This document shows positions 51,109 through 60,412 of a DNA stretch of 64,000 bases, in pieces. The position numbers and the translations under genes are program-made. The first letter of the stretch is position 1. Every line of letters begins with the position of its first letter. The stretch comes from Glycomyces niveus (GTDB lineage: Bacteria; Actinomycetota; Actinomycetes; Mycobacteriales; Micromonosporaceae): positions 124,001-188,000 of the forward strand of contig NZ_JAGFNP010000008.1 in the NCBI RefSeq assembly GCF_017592475.1. Direction: 5' to 3'. The notes under the pieces were generated by a model. It worked only from the letters and a program-made list of their open reading frames with translations. It was not told the DNA's origin and searched no databases.

Positions 51109-51888
51109 GTGCCTGACACCTCTGCCGCCGCCGCCAAGACCCGCAGCCGCAAACCGCGCCTGGACCGGGTCCTCGCCGACGCCCTCGACCTGGCCCGCGA
51201 GGCCGCGGAGGAGGCCGGGGAGGGGATCGGCGAGCACCTGGGCGTGGAGGCCGAGACCGAGCGGGTCGTCACCCACTACTTCGAGTGCACCCTGCCCGGG
51301 TACCGCGGCTGGCGCTGGGCCGTCGTGCTCACCCGCGCGCCCCGCGCCCGCGTCGCCACCGTCTCCGAGTCCGCGCTCCTGCCCGGCCCGGACGCGCTGC
51401 GCTCTCCGACCTGGGTCCCGTGGGCCGACCGCCTCCAGGGCGGCGAGGTCGGCACCGGCGAAGTCCTCCCCACCGAGGACGACGACGACCGCCTCATGCC
51501 CGCCTACCAGCTCTCCGACGACGACGCCGTCGAGGACATCACCTTCGAGCTCGGCCTCGGCCGCGAGCGCGTGATGAACCGCGAGGGCCGCGCCGAGACC
51601 GCGCAGCGCTGGTATGAAGGCGACCGCGGCCCCCACGCGCCCATCGCCGAGGCCGCCCCGGCGCCCGCGCGCTGCGGCACCTGCGGGTTCTTCCTGCCGC
51701 TGGCCGGCTCGATGCGCCTGGCCTTCGGCGCCTGCGCGAACCTGTACTCCTCCGAGGACGCCCGCGTCGTCTCCGCCGACCACGGCTGCGGCGCCCACTC
51801 GCAGATCAGCGAGTTCGTCGACACGACCCCGCAGGGTGTCGAGAAGTCCGAGGTCATCTACGACGACGAGGGTTCCGAGCTCCTCTAA
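51109..51888 (+). CDS. DUF3027 family protein
   Basis: A 259-aa protein matching the actinobacterial DUF3027 family. It has a basic start, RVLADALDLAREAAEE, then HYFECTLPGYRGWRWAVVLTRAPRA (about 50-74), WVPWADRL, and a Cys cluster (CGTCGFFLPLAG ... GACANLYS ... DHGCGAHS) that could bind zinc. GTG 51109 is preferred since TATGCT (51096-51101) lies 7 nt before it and overlaps the alternative ATG 51097. Function unknown; often beside cspB and sepH. Confidence 0.85.
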   Translation: MPDTSAAAAKTRSRKPRLDRVLADALDLAREAAEEAGEGIGEHLGVEAETERVVTHYFECTLPGYRGWRWAVVLTRAPRARVATVSESALLPGPDALRSPTWVPWADRLQGGEVGTGEVLPTEDDDDRLMPAYQLSDDDAVEDITFELGLGRERVMNREGRAETAQRWYEGDRGPHAPIAEAAPAPARCGTCGFFLPLAGSMRLAFGACANLYSSEDARVVSADHGCGAHSQISEFVDTTPQGVEKSEVIYDDEGSELL

Positions 51889-51943
51889 CCGGCGGGGACG
51901 CGAAACGGCCCGGCCGCTCGGCGTCCGGGCGTCACTCCACTGC

Positions 51944-52279
51944 TTACTGCTGCTCCGGCTCCCGCTTGGAGCGGCGGAAGTGCCTGCGGTCGGCCACCGC
52001 CATCCCGGCGGTGCCGAGGAGGCCGATGACCACGCCGGTGAGGGCGCAGGCGCCCCACCATTCGCGGCCCGCGTCGGCGAGGTCCTCGCGGAAGATCTGC
52101 GTCAACACCAGCGCGACCGCCCACAGTAGAGTGCCGATCGCGGCGATCGGGGCCATCCGCATCTTCACCGCTTCGGGGGCGGGGAGGTCCGGGGTCCGCT
52201 TGACCCGCTGGTACGCCTCGCGAGGGGACGCCGACGAGCCGGACGACGCCGGAGGCTGGGAAGTTCCGTCGGTGGGCAC
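51944..52279 (-). CDS. DUF2530 family membrane protein
   Basis: A 111-aa protein with two membrane helices (about 42-62 and 75-97) between a Ser/Pro-rich N-terminus and a basic tail (RRHFRRSKREP). It matches the actinobacterial DUF2530 family, normally next to DUF3027 and sepH. Convergent with DUF3027. Role unknown. Confidence 0.85.
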   Translation of the reverse strand: MPTDGTSQPPASSGSSASPREAYQRVKRTPDLPAPEAVKMRMAPIAAIGTLLWAVALVLTQIFREDLADAGREWWGACALTGVVIGLLGTAGMAVADRRHFRRSKREPEQQ

Positions 52280-52501
52280 GCTGCCAATGTACGCTGCGTC
52301 AGTGCCTGCGACAATCGGTCACGCTGACATGAAGCGCCGTCGCGTCGGCGCGGGCGGACCGAAGCCGCCGCCGGACGGCTTGCGGCGAAGGCGATCCGTT
52401 ATCGGCACCCCGCCGGTTGTGGTCCGCCGGTAGGGTTGGGCGTACGCTCGGATGAGCTGGCGATGCGGCGCTGACAGACGACACGCGAGGGGTGGAAAGG
52501 C

Positions 52502-53521
52502 ATGAGGCCGGTACGGTTCGTAGCCCTCTCAGAGGACGGTCATGCGCTGGTGCTCGCCGACGAACTCGGGAGGCTCCTCGCCCTGCCTATCGACGAGCGC
52601 GTCGCCGCCGTCGTCGACGTCCCCGAGAGCGGCGACGCCCTCCGGGCCAAAGTAGAGGGTGCGTCGAGCCGGCCCGAGGTGAACCGCCGCCCGGCGCCGC
52701 AGCGCCCCGCCGCCGTCAGCCTCTCCCCCCGTGACATCCAGACCCGCATCCGCGCCGGTGAGAGCGCCGAGGACATCGCCGCTTCGGCACAGGTCGCGGT
52801 CGACCGGGTCCTGCGCTACGCCGGGCCGGTGCTCCAGGAGCGCGCGATGCTCGCCCAGGCCGCCCGCCGTTCGCGGCTGGCGACGTCCGAGCGCGGCGAG
52901 CGCATGTCCAATGTGGTCGATGTGAAGCTCGGGACGCACGGGGTGGACCCCGAGGCGGTCTCGTGGGACGCGTGGCGCACCGAGGACGGCTCGTGGCTCG
53001 TGCAGGCGTCGTGGTCGTCGGGCAAGACGACCGCGCGGGCGCGGTGGAAGCTCGACCGGGCCCGCCAGACGGTGACGCCGGACGACGAGATGGCGCAGTT
53101 CCTCTCGACGCCGCTGCCGCAGCAGGTGGCCGGTCACCAGGAGGCGGTCTCGGAGCTCGGGGTGCGCCCGGGCGACCCGGTGCGGCCTTCGCGCGACCCG
53201 ATGCACGGCCTGCGCGACGACGACGCCGCCTCGCACCCGGACCCGCTCCGGCGCGACCGCCTGCGCGAGGTGCTCGAGCGCCCGCTCGACGACATGTCCG
53301 GGCGCGGCAAGCGGACCTCGCAGCTGGGCCTGCCGGGCACGTCCGCCCCGGAGCAGCGCGAGACGCCGGAGGTGCCGTCGCTCGCGGTGCTGCGCCCCGG
53401 CAAGCGCTCGGCCGCCGAGGACGACATGAACACGCCGCCCCTCGCCGCGGCCGGCTCCAAGCCGCGCAACCAGCTCCCGGGCTGGGACGACGTCCTCTTC
53501 GGATCCGCTGACAACAAGTAG
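52502..53521 (+). CDS. sepH: Cell-division regulator SepH (DUF3071)
   Basis: A 339-aa protein. The N-terminal DUF3071 domain (MRPVRFVALSEDGHALVLAD; SLSPRDIQTRIRAGESAEDIA; RVLRYAGPVLQER) includes a helix-turn-helix. The C-terminal half is disordered and ends with the conserved LPGWDDVLFG. SepH stabilises FtsZ filaments and helps septum formation in actinobacteria (known). Good ribosome site GGAAAGG before ATG 52502; followed by a strong terminator. Confidence 0.95.
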   Translation: MRPVRFVALSEDGHALVLADELGRLLALPIDERVAAVVDVPESGDALRAKVEGASSRPEVNRRPAPQRPAAVSLSPRDIQTRIRAGESAEDIAASAQVAVDRVLRYAGPVLQERAMLAQAARRSRLATSERGERMSNVVDVKLGTHGVDPEAVSWDAWRTEDGSWLVQASWSSGKTTARARWKLDRARQTVTPDDEMAQFLSTPLPQQVAGHQEAVSELGVRPGDPVRPSRDPMHGLRDDDAASHPDPLRRDRLREVLERPLDDMSGRGKRTSQLGLPGTSAPEQRETPEVPSLAVLRPGKRSAAEDDMNTPPLAAAGSKPRNQLPGWDDVLFGSADNK

Positions 53522-53554
53522 CCCGCGCGCCTGCGCGCGCGCAGAACATGAGCA

Positions 53555-53583
53555 CGGCCCGCGTTCGGTTCGAACGCGGGCCG
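53555..53583 (+). terminator. Terminator of sepH
   Basis: Perfect 13-bp stem CGGCCCGCGTTCG / CGAACGCGGGCCG with a 3-nt loop, 34 nt after the stop. A weaker GGAC/GTCC stem with a T5 tract follows at 53600-53615. Confidence 0.85.
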
Positions 53584-53630
53584 TTGTCGTACCCCTGTGG
53601 GACGCTGTCCTTTTTCGCTGGTAGTGGTGA

Positions 53631-53647
53631 GGGTGGGACTGGGCGGG
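53631..53647 (+). other. Candidate G-quadruplex
   Basis: GGGTGGGACTGGGCGGG: four G3 runs with loops of 1, 3 and 1 nt, the canonical form. It lies between two terminators and could also act as RNA if the region is transcribed. Confidence 0.5.
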
Positions 53648-53672
53648 TACCCGGGGCCACCCGTACGCCTCA

Positions 53673-53699
53673 GGGCGGGCCGTCGCGGCCCGCCCTTTT
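53673..53699 (+). terminator. Rho-independent terminator upstream of the MFS gene
   Basis: GGGCGGGCC / GGCCCGCCC stem with a 5-nt loop followed directly by TTTT. With no gene between it and the sepH terminator, it may end a small RNA or act as an attenuator. Confidence 0.7.
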
Positions 53700-53794
53700 C
53701 GTGCCGCGGCCGCGCGCCTCCGCCGCGCCCGGGTTGCGAGAAGTCGGTCACGGTTACTGGCTTGCCGACCGGTAAGTAGTTATCGTTGCATGCA

Positions 53795-55099
53795 ATGTCC
53801 CCGGTCATCATCAGCCAGCTGCACCGCACCTTCCGCGCGCTCGCCTACCCCGGCTTCCGCATCTACGCAGGAGGGCAGCTGCTCGGCACCCTCGCGTTCT
53901 GGCTCCAGACCACCGCCGTCAGCTGGCTCGTCCTCGAGCTCTCCGGCAACTCCGGCACCGCCCTCGGTTGGACCCTCGCCCTCCAGTTCGGCCCCTATCT
54001 CCTCTTCGGCCTCCAAGGCGGCAAGATCGCCGACGGCTTCGACAAGCGCCGCGTCCTGCTCCTGTGCTCCCTCGGCTCCGCCGCCGTCACCGCCGGGCTC
54101 GCCGCCGTCGTCCTCACCGGCCACATCGAACTGTGGATGGTCTACGTCGGCATGTTCGCCTTCGGCTCCGTGTCCGTCGTCGAAGGCCCCGCCCGCCAGG
54201 CCTTCTTCTCCGAGCTCGTCGACCGCGAAGCCCTCCCCAACGCCGTCGGCCTCGGCAGCGCCATCTTCAACATGAGCCGCATCGCCGGCCCCGCGCTCGC
54301 CGGGCTCCTCATCGCGGTCACCTCCACCGGCGCCGTCATCGCGGTATGCGCGGTGATCTTCCTCGGCCCCGCCCTCTCCTGCGCGGTCCTGCTGCGCCGC
54401 AGCCTCACCAACCCCGTCCGCCGCGACACCGCCGCCGGCGGCATCCGCGACGCCCTGCGCTACACCGCCGCCCGTCCCGACATCATCGCCGTCCTCCTCT
54501 GCTCGCTCCTCGTCTCCGGCTTCACCTTCAACTTCGCGCTCACCCTCTCGATGCTCGCCCGCACCGAGTTCGAGACCGGCGCCGACTCCTACGGCCTCCT
54601 GCTCACCTCGCTCGCCGTCGGCGCGCTCGCCGGGGCGCTCGCCTCCGGCCGCCGCTCCACCCGCCCCAGCCTGAACACGATGCTCGCGTCCTCCGCCCTC
54701 CTCGGAGTCGGCACGCTGCTCGTGGGCTTCGCGCCCTCCCTGTGGTCGGCCATGGTCCTCCTCGCCCCCACCGGATTCGCCATGGTCTTCTACGCCCAGG
54801 CCGCCAACCAGCGCGTGCAGATGGGCGTCCGCGCCGACTTCCGCGGCCGCGTCCTCAGCCTCTACATGCTGGTCTTCCTCGGCTCTACCGCCGTGTTCGC
54901 GCCGATCGTCGGCGTCTTCATGGAGGTCTACGGCGCCCGCGCCGGCCTGTGGCTCGGCGGCCTCGTCGGGATCGCGACGCCCGCCGCGCTCGCCCTCGCC
55001 AAGCGCGCCCAGCTCAAGCGCCGCGCCGCGCTGACGATCGCGGCCCTCGACGGCCCGCAGACCGAGGCGGCCATGACTGGCGCGCGTGCCCTACCCTGA
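53795..55099 (+). CDS. MFS transporter (enterobactin-exporter-like)
   Basis: A 434-aa transporter with 12 predicted helices. The MFS loop motif is GGKIADGFDKRRVLL (about 75-89), and VEGPARQAFFSELVDREALPNAVGL is typical of the MFS_3/EntS-like group that exports drugs or siderophores. ATG 53795 is used; an in-frame TTG is 9 nt upstream. No ribosome site is clear. An imperfect TTACTGG...CCGGTAA repeat (53754-53775) may be an operator. Confidence 0.92.
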   Translation: MSPVIISQLHRTFRALAYPGFRIYAGGQLLGTLAFWLQTTAVSWLVLELSGNSGTALGWTLALQFGPYLLFGLQGGKIADGFDKRRVLLLCSLGSAAVTAGLAAVVLTGHIELWMVYVGMFAFGSVSVVEGPARQAFFSELVDREALPNAVGLGSAIFNMSRIAGPALAGLLIAVTSTGAVIAVCAVIFLGPALSCAVLLRRSLTNPVRRDTAAGGIRDALRYTAARPDIIAVLLCSLLVSGFTFNFALTLSMLARTEFETGADSYGLLLTSLAVGALAGALASGRRSTRPSLNTMLASSALLGVGTLLVGFAPSLWSAMVLLAPTGFAMVFYAQAANQRVQMGVRADFRGRVLSLYMLVFLGSTAVFAPIVGVFMEVYGARAGLWLGGLVGIATPAALALAKRAQLKRRAALTIAALDGPQTEAAMTGARALP

Positions 55100-55430
55100 A
55101 ACGGACGAAGACGTACCGAGACGCCGCCGAGTATTCATTCACTGTTATCCGGCGATTCCCACTTCTTGAAAGACGTCGCCCGCGCCGCGCACGGCTTGTC
55201 CGAGAGATCCCGCGATACCCGTAACCTCCTGCGCCTCCACCGCATCAGGCGTGAACAGAAGTGTTACTCCGACGAAATTACTGTCCCGTCCCATGGGATT
55301 TCACTGAATGAGCCGTGTGGCATCCTGCGAGGATGGATCACATCGTGACAGCCCCGACCACGCCGCGACGACACACCTCTCGCCGCAGCGCGTGTCACTG
55401 ACCCCGAGTAGAGCCCCTGGAGGGAATCCA
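55100..55430. other. 331-nt intergenic region, no gene seen
   Basis: Between the MFS gene and thpR. GC drops around 55255-55310. Short frames show no support. The thpR ribosome site GGAGGG is at its end; no promoter pair was convincing. Confidence 0.5.
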
Positions 55431-56090
55431 GTGAGTGCCTCCGCCACCGCGGTCCCGCAGGCCGCGACCCACGTGCGCACCGAGCGCCTGTTCGCCGCGC
55501 TCCCGCTGCCGGACAATGCCGTCGCCGACCTCGCCGAAGTCGTCGCCGACCTCAACATCGCCCGCCGCGGCGCCCCCAGCCGCCCTGGCGCGACCGGCCG
55601 CCGCACCCCCTCAACGCGGCTCGTCCGCTCCGAGAACTGGCACCTGACCCTCTCCTTCCTCGGCGAGGTCCCCGCCGAACGCTGCGCCGAGACCGCCGAG
55701 GTCATCGCCGCCGCCGCGCGCGAGTCCGCGCCGATGCGGCTGTGCGTCTCCGGCGGCGGCCGGTTCGGCCGCGGCCGCTACTCGGTCGTCTACGCCGGGC
55801 TCGACGGCGACGTCGCCGCCCTCGTCGACCTCGTGCACCGCGTCCGCGCCGGGCTCATCGCCGGCGGCCTGCCGGTCGACCAGAAGCAGTACCGCCCGCA
55901 CGTGACCCTCGCCCGCCCCGGCGACCGCGTCACCAACCAGCAGGCCGCCCAGGACCTGCTGACCCTGCGCCGCTACTACGGTCCGAGCTGGACGGCGAAC
56001 GAGGTCGTCCTCTACCGCTCCGACTTCGGCAAGGGACCGGTCGGCGCGCAGCCGCTCTACACCCCGGTGGCCGTCGCGCCCCTCGGCTGA
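55431..56090 (+). CDS. thpR: RNA 2',3'-cyclic phosphodiesterase (2H family)
   Basis: A 219-aa protein with both 2H motifs: HLTLSFLG (about residue 65) and HVTLARP (about 155). The two histidines and threonines form the active site that opens 2',3'-cyclic RNA ends. An opening RLFAALPLPD is typical of ThpR/LigT. GTG 55431 has GGAGGG upstream, whereas the longer frame from 55308 does not match the family. Confidence 0.92.
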   Translation: MSASATAVPQAATHVRTERLFAALPLPDNAVADLAEVVADLNIARRGAPSRPGATGRRTPSTRLVRSENWHLTLSFLGEVPAERCAETAEVIAAAARESAPMRLCVSGGGRFGRGRYSVVYAGLDGDVAALVDLVHRVRAGLIAGGLPVDQKQYRPHVTLARPGDRVTNQQAAQDLLTLRRYYGPSWTANEVVLYRSDFGKGPVGAQPLYTPVAVAPLG

Positions 56091-56163
56091 GGCCCAAGAG
56101 AAAACGCCTCGCGATCTGCGCGAAAGCACTGCTACACGCAGCGGTGACCGGTAGAAAGAGGGC

Positions 56164-58089
56164 ATGTCCCACAGCGCCTCCGGCACCGGCCGTTCGACTC
56201 TCGCGTCCTCCGCGACCCAGGGCAGCACCAAGGGGTCCGGGCGCCCGCTCGCGCGGGTGTTCCTGCGCGCTTCCGGGATCAGCGCGCTGGTCTGCTGGGC
56301 GGTGCTGCTGGTGTGGGCCTCGTTCGGCACCGGCGCGAGCTCCGGGTCCTCCGGCGTCTACATGATCATCGGGACGGTCGGGTCGGTCCTGCTCGTCGCC
56401 GTCGTCATCGCCACCGCCGCCACCCACGCCGGGCTGCGCACGATCATCGTGGCGCTCCTCACGGCCGTGTTCGCGGCCGCGGCCGGCTGGATCGTCTACT
56501 CGTCGATGCCCGAGGCCGGGCCGGGGCAGTTCATCACGCACCGGGCGGGCGTCGCCGCGCTCGCGTACGTGTTCGGCGTGGTCGGCGGCGGGCTCCTGGC
56601 GCTCTCGGAGTTCGTCGTGGAAGGCTACGCGGGCGGGCGCGCTCCGGCCCCGAAGCAGCTGCGCCGCAAGGTGGCCGTGCTCGCCACCGCGATCATCGTC
56701 ATCCTCGCCGCGGCGCTCGCGCCGGCGATGCAGCGCTGGGCCGAGCTCGCGAACCAGGACGTGCTCGTGGGCGACGCCGCCGCGACCGGCAGCGCCACCG
56801 ACCCGGGCCTGGACGGCCTCGCCGACCTCGCCGGCGAAGGGCGGTTCACCGACACGCCGTACGGGCTCCTGCGCACCGACCACCCGGCCGACCCGACCCC
56901 GCAGGCGGTCACCATGCTCGACCCCGCCACGGGCGCCGCGACCTGGTACCACCGCCGCTGGAACTGGCTCGCCTCCCAGCCGCCGGTGCTGTCGCAGGCG
57001 CAGGACCTCGTGGCGCTCACCGGTCCGCGCGCGGACAACAACGGCGACTTCCAGACCCGCGTCCTCAGCGCCCGCGACGGGTCCGTGGTCGGCACGGCCG
57101 ACTTCGACGGCTCCCCGGGCGTCCTGCTCGCGCTCGCCGACGACCGGCTGCTGTTCACGAAGGACCGGAGCGAGACGTTCAGCGTGTACGACTTCGGCGG
57201 CGGCCTGGCGTGGGAGGCCGCGCTGCCCGACGGGTGCGAGGGGACGGCCGCGCAGCTGGCCGCGGGGCGCGCGCTCGTGCTCGCCGACTGCATGCCCGCG
57301 CCCGACCGGTCCGTGGCCCGCGACCTCGTGCTCGCGTTCGACCTCGACGACGGCACGGCCGCATGGCACCAGGAGATCGACAGGAGCGCCGTGGTTCTCC
57401 CCGAATCGTTCCTGGTCACCGAGGACACGATTGTGATCGACAGCCGCATCGAGCACCGCGTGACGGACGGGCCGTTCTCGGCGCGCCGCTTCGAGCACCA
57501 GCTCATCGCGTACTCGATCGCCGACGGCGTCGAGCATTTCCGGGTGCCCGACCAGGTCTTCGGCTCGACGAACTCGTCGGCGTGCGGCGGGACCCTGTAC
57601 CTGTCGCAGCCGACGGTCGCGGACGCGTCGGGCGTGGCCGCGGGCGGCGAGGCGAAGGCACAGGCCCCCGCCAGCGAGCGGCGCACGGTGCAGATCATCG
57701 AGTGCTACAGCGCGAAGGACCGCGAGGGCTCGTGGCTCGGCGCGATGGCGTACGACGCGGACACCGGCGAGCGGCTGTACCGCAAGGCGGTGCGGCTGGG
57801 CTTCACGCCGCTGGACCCGGAGGTCGCGCGCGGCTGGGCGACGGTGCTGCCGGACAACCGGGCGATGCTCGCGGCCGACCTCTCGCTCGACCAGAACCGG
57901 CCGGACTGCCGCCTGTACGAGGTCGCGGAGGGGCGGGCCAGCGAGGTCGAGTTCGCGACCGAGCGGGACGACGGCACGTCGATCCCGGCGAACTGGTGCC
58001 ACGACGCGCAGCTCAGCCCCGTCGGTACGGGCGCGGCCGTCAGCTATGTGGACGAGGACGGGACCCGCGGCATCGTGGTCGTGGAATGA
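56164..58089 (+). CDS. Membrane protein with PQQ-like beta-propeller domain
   Basis: A 641-aa protein. Four helices (about 38-58, 65-85, 90-110, 125-150 and a further one at 178-196) precede a large outside domain (230-640) made of beta blades with TMLDPATGAATW, VLSARDGSVVG, LVLAFDLDDGTAAW and AYDADTGERLYRKA, each the AxD..TG..xW pattern of PQQ-like repeats. Such proteins often scaffold or sense ligands; function unknown. AGAGGG precedes ATG 56164. Confidence 0.85.
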   Translation: MSHSASGTGRSTLASSATQGSTKGSGRPLARVFLRASGISALVCWAVLLVWASFGTGASSGSSGVYMIIGTVGSVLLVAVVIATAATHAGLRTIIVALLTAVFAAAAGWIVYSSMPEAGPGQFITHRAGVAALAYVFGVVGGGLLALSEFVVEGYAGGRAPAPKQLRRKVAVLATAIIVILAAALAPAMQRWAELANQDVLVGDAAATGSATDPGLDGLADLAGEGRFTDTPYGLLRTDHPADPTPQAVTMLDPATGAATWYHRRWNWLASQPPVLSQAQDLVALTGPRADNNGDFQTRVLSARDGSVVGTADFDGSPGVLLALADDRLLFTKDRSETFSVYDFGGGLAWEAALPDGCEGTAAQLAAGRALVLADCMPAPDRSVARDLVLAFDLDDGTAAWHQEIDRSAVVLPESFLVTEDTIVIDSRIEHRVTDGPFSARRFEHQLIAYSIADGVEHFRVPDQVFGSTNSSACGGTLYLSQPTVADASGVAAGGEAKAQAPASERRTVQIIECYSAKDREGSWLGAMAYDADTGERLYRKAVRLGFTPLDPEVARGWATVLPDNRAMLAADLSLDQNRPDCRLYEVAEGRASEVEFATERDDGTSIPANWCHDAQLSPVGTGAAVSYVDEDGTRGIVVVE

Positions 58090-58149
58090 ACGGCTCGGGC
58101 ATGGGCGCCCTCCATGAGGACGGTCATGTGAGCGCGGTCATGCGAGGGC

Positions 58150-58287
58150 GGCTCGCGACGTCCGCACTGCGGCGGTCGCGAGAGCGGTTCGCGACCCGCG
58201 CCATGCGGGTTTCGCGAGCCGAGTTCACGATCCTTGCCGCCGCGAACTGGGCGAACGCCCGGTGTCGCAGCGGTGAACGGGTCGCGA
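58150..58287. repeat. Cluster of five TCGCGA hexamers, nested inverted repeats
   Basis: TCGCGA at 58153, 58176, 58189, 58212 and 58282. The outer pair GGCTCGCGA / TCGCGAGCC (58150-58158, 58212-58220) encloses the inner pair GGTCGCGA / TCGCGACC (58174-58181, 58189-58196). It sits between the PQQ-like gene and glmS and may be a terminator or a protein-binding array. Confidence 0.55.
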
Positions 58288-58370
58288 ACGCCGATAATGA
58301 TCAAATAGCGTGATCAGTCCTCGGTCATCCGAGCATGAGTGATGCGCGAAACTGGGGTAGGGTGCTTCGC

Positions 58371-60239
58371 ATGTGTGGAATCGTTGGATACGTCGGGGCG
58401 CGCAGCGTCGTCGACGTCGTGATCGACGGCCTGCGCCGTCTCGAGTACCGCGGCTACGACTCGGCGGGCGTCGCCCTCGTCTACAACCCGGAGGCGGCCG
58501 ACTCGTACCTGGAGTTCGACAAGAAGGCCGGGAAGCTCGCCAATCTCGAGGCGGTCCTCGCCGAGCAGGACCGCGAGCTCGAGGCCTCGTGCGGCATCGG
58601 GCACACCCGCTGGGCGACGCACGGCGTCCCCTCCGACCGCAACGCCCACCCCCACCTCTCCGCGGACGGGCGCATCGCGCTCATCCACAACGGCATCATC
58701 GAGAACTTCGGGCAGCTGCGCGCCGAGCTCGAGGCCGCCGGAGTCGAGTTCCTCTCCGACACCGACACCGAGGTGGCCGCCCACCTCCTCGGCCGCGAGT
58801 ACGCCGTCGACGGCGACCTCACCGAGGCCATGACCCGCGTCTGCACGCGCCTCGAAGGCGCCTTCACGCTCCTGGCCGTGGCCGCCGACGACCCCGACAC
58901 CGTGGTCGGCGCCCGCCGCAACTCTCCGCTCGTGGTCGGCCTCGGCGACGGCGAGTACTTCCTGGCCTCCGACGTGGCGGCGTTCATCGCCTATACGACC
59001 GAGGCGATCGAGCTCGGCCAGGACCAGATCGTCACCATCAACCGCGAACGGGGCATCACCGTGCGCGGCTTCGACGGGCAGCCGTCCGAGGGCAAGCCGT
59101 ACTCCGTGGACTGGGACATCGCCGCCGCCGAGAAGGGCGGCTTCGACACGTTCATGGCCAAGGAGATCCACGAGCAACCGCAGGCGGTCGCCGACACGCT
59201 GCGCGGGCGCATCGACGAGACCGGGCAGATCGTGCTCGACGAGGTCCGCATGTCCGACCAGGACTTCCGCGACATCGACAAGGTCTTCATCGTCGCGTGC
59301 GGCACCTCGTACCACGCCGGGCTCGTCACCAAGTACGCCATCGAGCACTGGACGCGCATCCCGTGCGAGGTCGAGCTCGCCAGCGAGTTCCGCTACCGCG
59401 ACCCGGTGCTCGACCGCTCTACGCTCGTCGTCGTCATCTCCCAGTCGGGCGAGACCATGGACACGCTCATGGCGCTGCGCCACGCGAAGGACCAGAAGGC
59501 CCGCGTCCTCGCCATCTCCAACACCGTCGGGTCGACGATCCCGCGCGAGTCCGACGCGGTGCTGTACACGCGCGCCGGGATCGAGGTCGCGGTCGCGTCC
59601 ACGAAGGCGTTCCTGACCCAGCTCGCCGCCTGCTACCTGGTGGGCCTGCACCTGGCGCAGGTGCGCGGCATCAAGTACGCCGACGAGGTCTCGGCGATCC
59701 TCGACGAGCTCGTGGCCTCGCCCGGGAAGATCGCGAAGGTCATCGAGAACCTCGAGCCGGTGCGCGAGATGGCCCGCGGCAGCGTCGGCAAGGACCGCGT
59801 CCTGTTCATCGGCCGCCACGTCGGCTACCCGGTCGCCCTCGAAGGCGCGCTGAAGCTCAAGGAGCTCGCGTACCTGCACGCCGAGGGCTTCGCCGCGGGC
59901 GAGCTCAAGCACGGCCCGATCTCGCTGATCGAGGACGGCACGCCGGTCGTCGCGATCGTGCCGAGCCCGCGCGGCCGCTCGCTCCTGCACGACAAGATCA
60001 TCTCCAACATCCAGGAGGTGAAGGCGCGCGGCGCGAAGGTCATCGCGATCTGCGAGGAGGGCGACGCGATCACCGCCTCGCACGCGGACTTCGTGATCGA
60101 GACGCCCGCGACCCCGACCCTGCTGGCGCCGCTGCTGACCACGGTGCCGCTGCAGGAGTTCGCGATCGAGCTCGCGACCGCGATGGGCCGCGACATCGAC
60201 CAGCCGCGGAACCTGGCCAAGTCCGTCACGGTGGAGTAG
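58371..60239 (+). CDS. glmS: Glutamine-fructose-6-phosphate aminotransferase
   Basis: A 622-aa enzyme making glucosamine-6-phosphate for wall synthesis. The class-II glutaminase half starts MCGIVGYVGAR (nucleophile Cys2) with RLEYRGYDSAG and HTRWATHG. Two SIS domains follow (ACGTSYHAG, VVISQSGETMDT, AISNTVGSTIPRES) and the end is the conserved PRNLAKSVTVE. ATG 58371 is certain from family ends. TAGGGT (58358-58363) lies 7 nt before it. No glmS ribozyme was seen upstream. Confidence 0.98.
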   Translation: MCGIVGYVGARSVVDVVIDGLRRLEYRGYDSAGVALVYNPEAADSYLEFDKKAGKLANLEAVLAEQDRELEASCGIGHTRWATHGVPSDRNAHPHLSADGRIALIHNGIIENFGQLRAELEAAGVEFLSDTDTEVAAHLLGREYAVDGDLTEAMTRVCTRLEGAFTLLAVAADDPDTVVGARRNSPLVVGLGDGEYFLASDVAAFIAYTTEAIELGQDQIVTINRERGITVRGFDGQPSEGKPYSVDWDIAAAEKGGFDTFMAKEIHEQPQAVADTLRGRIDETGQIVLDEVRMSDQDFRDIDKVFIVACGTSYHAGLVTKYAIEHWTRIPCEVELASEFRYRDPVLDRSTLVVVISQSGETMDTLMALRHAKDQKARVLAISNTVGSTIPRESDAVLYTRAGIEVAVASTKAFLTQLAACYLVGLHLAQVRGIKYADEVSAILDELVASPGKIAKVIENLEPVREMARGSVGKDRVLFIGRHVGYPVALEGALKLKELAYLHAEGFAAGELKHGPISLIEDGTPVVAIVPSPRGRSLLHDKIISNIQEVKARGAKVIAICEEGDAITASHADFVIETPATPTLLAPLLTTVPLQEFAIELATAMGRDIDQPRNLAKSVTVE

Positions 60240-60262
60240 CGACCCGGCTGTGATCTGACCGA

Positions 60263-60328
60263 ACGGCCGATACGGGCGGCCCCGCGCGCGGACATCAGCC
60301 GCGCGCGGACGCCCGTACCGGCCGTTTT
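60263..60328 (+). terminator. Terminator of glmS
   Basis: A long interrupted stem: ACGGCC / GGCCGT outside, ACGGGCG / CGCCCGT, and CCGCGCGCGG / CCGCGCGCGG inside, ending in TTTT. Confidence 0.8.
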
Positions 60329-60412
60329 CGTTGCCCTCGGAAACGGTCATTTTCCGCACATCGGCAGAAGGACTGCCAGGTGCGGTCGAAGGACGCGTCC
60401 TACGCTCCGCGA

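Noticed and set aside
58090..58370. glmS ribozyme or riboswitch upstream of glmS
   Set aside because: No core of the ribozyme was seen; the start lies 7 nt after a -10 box, leaving no room for a leader.
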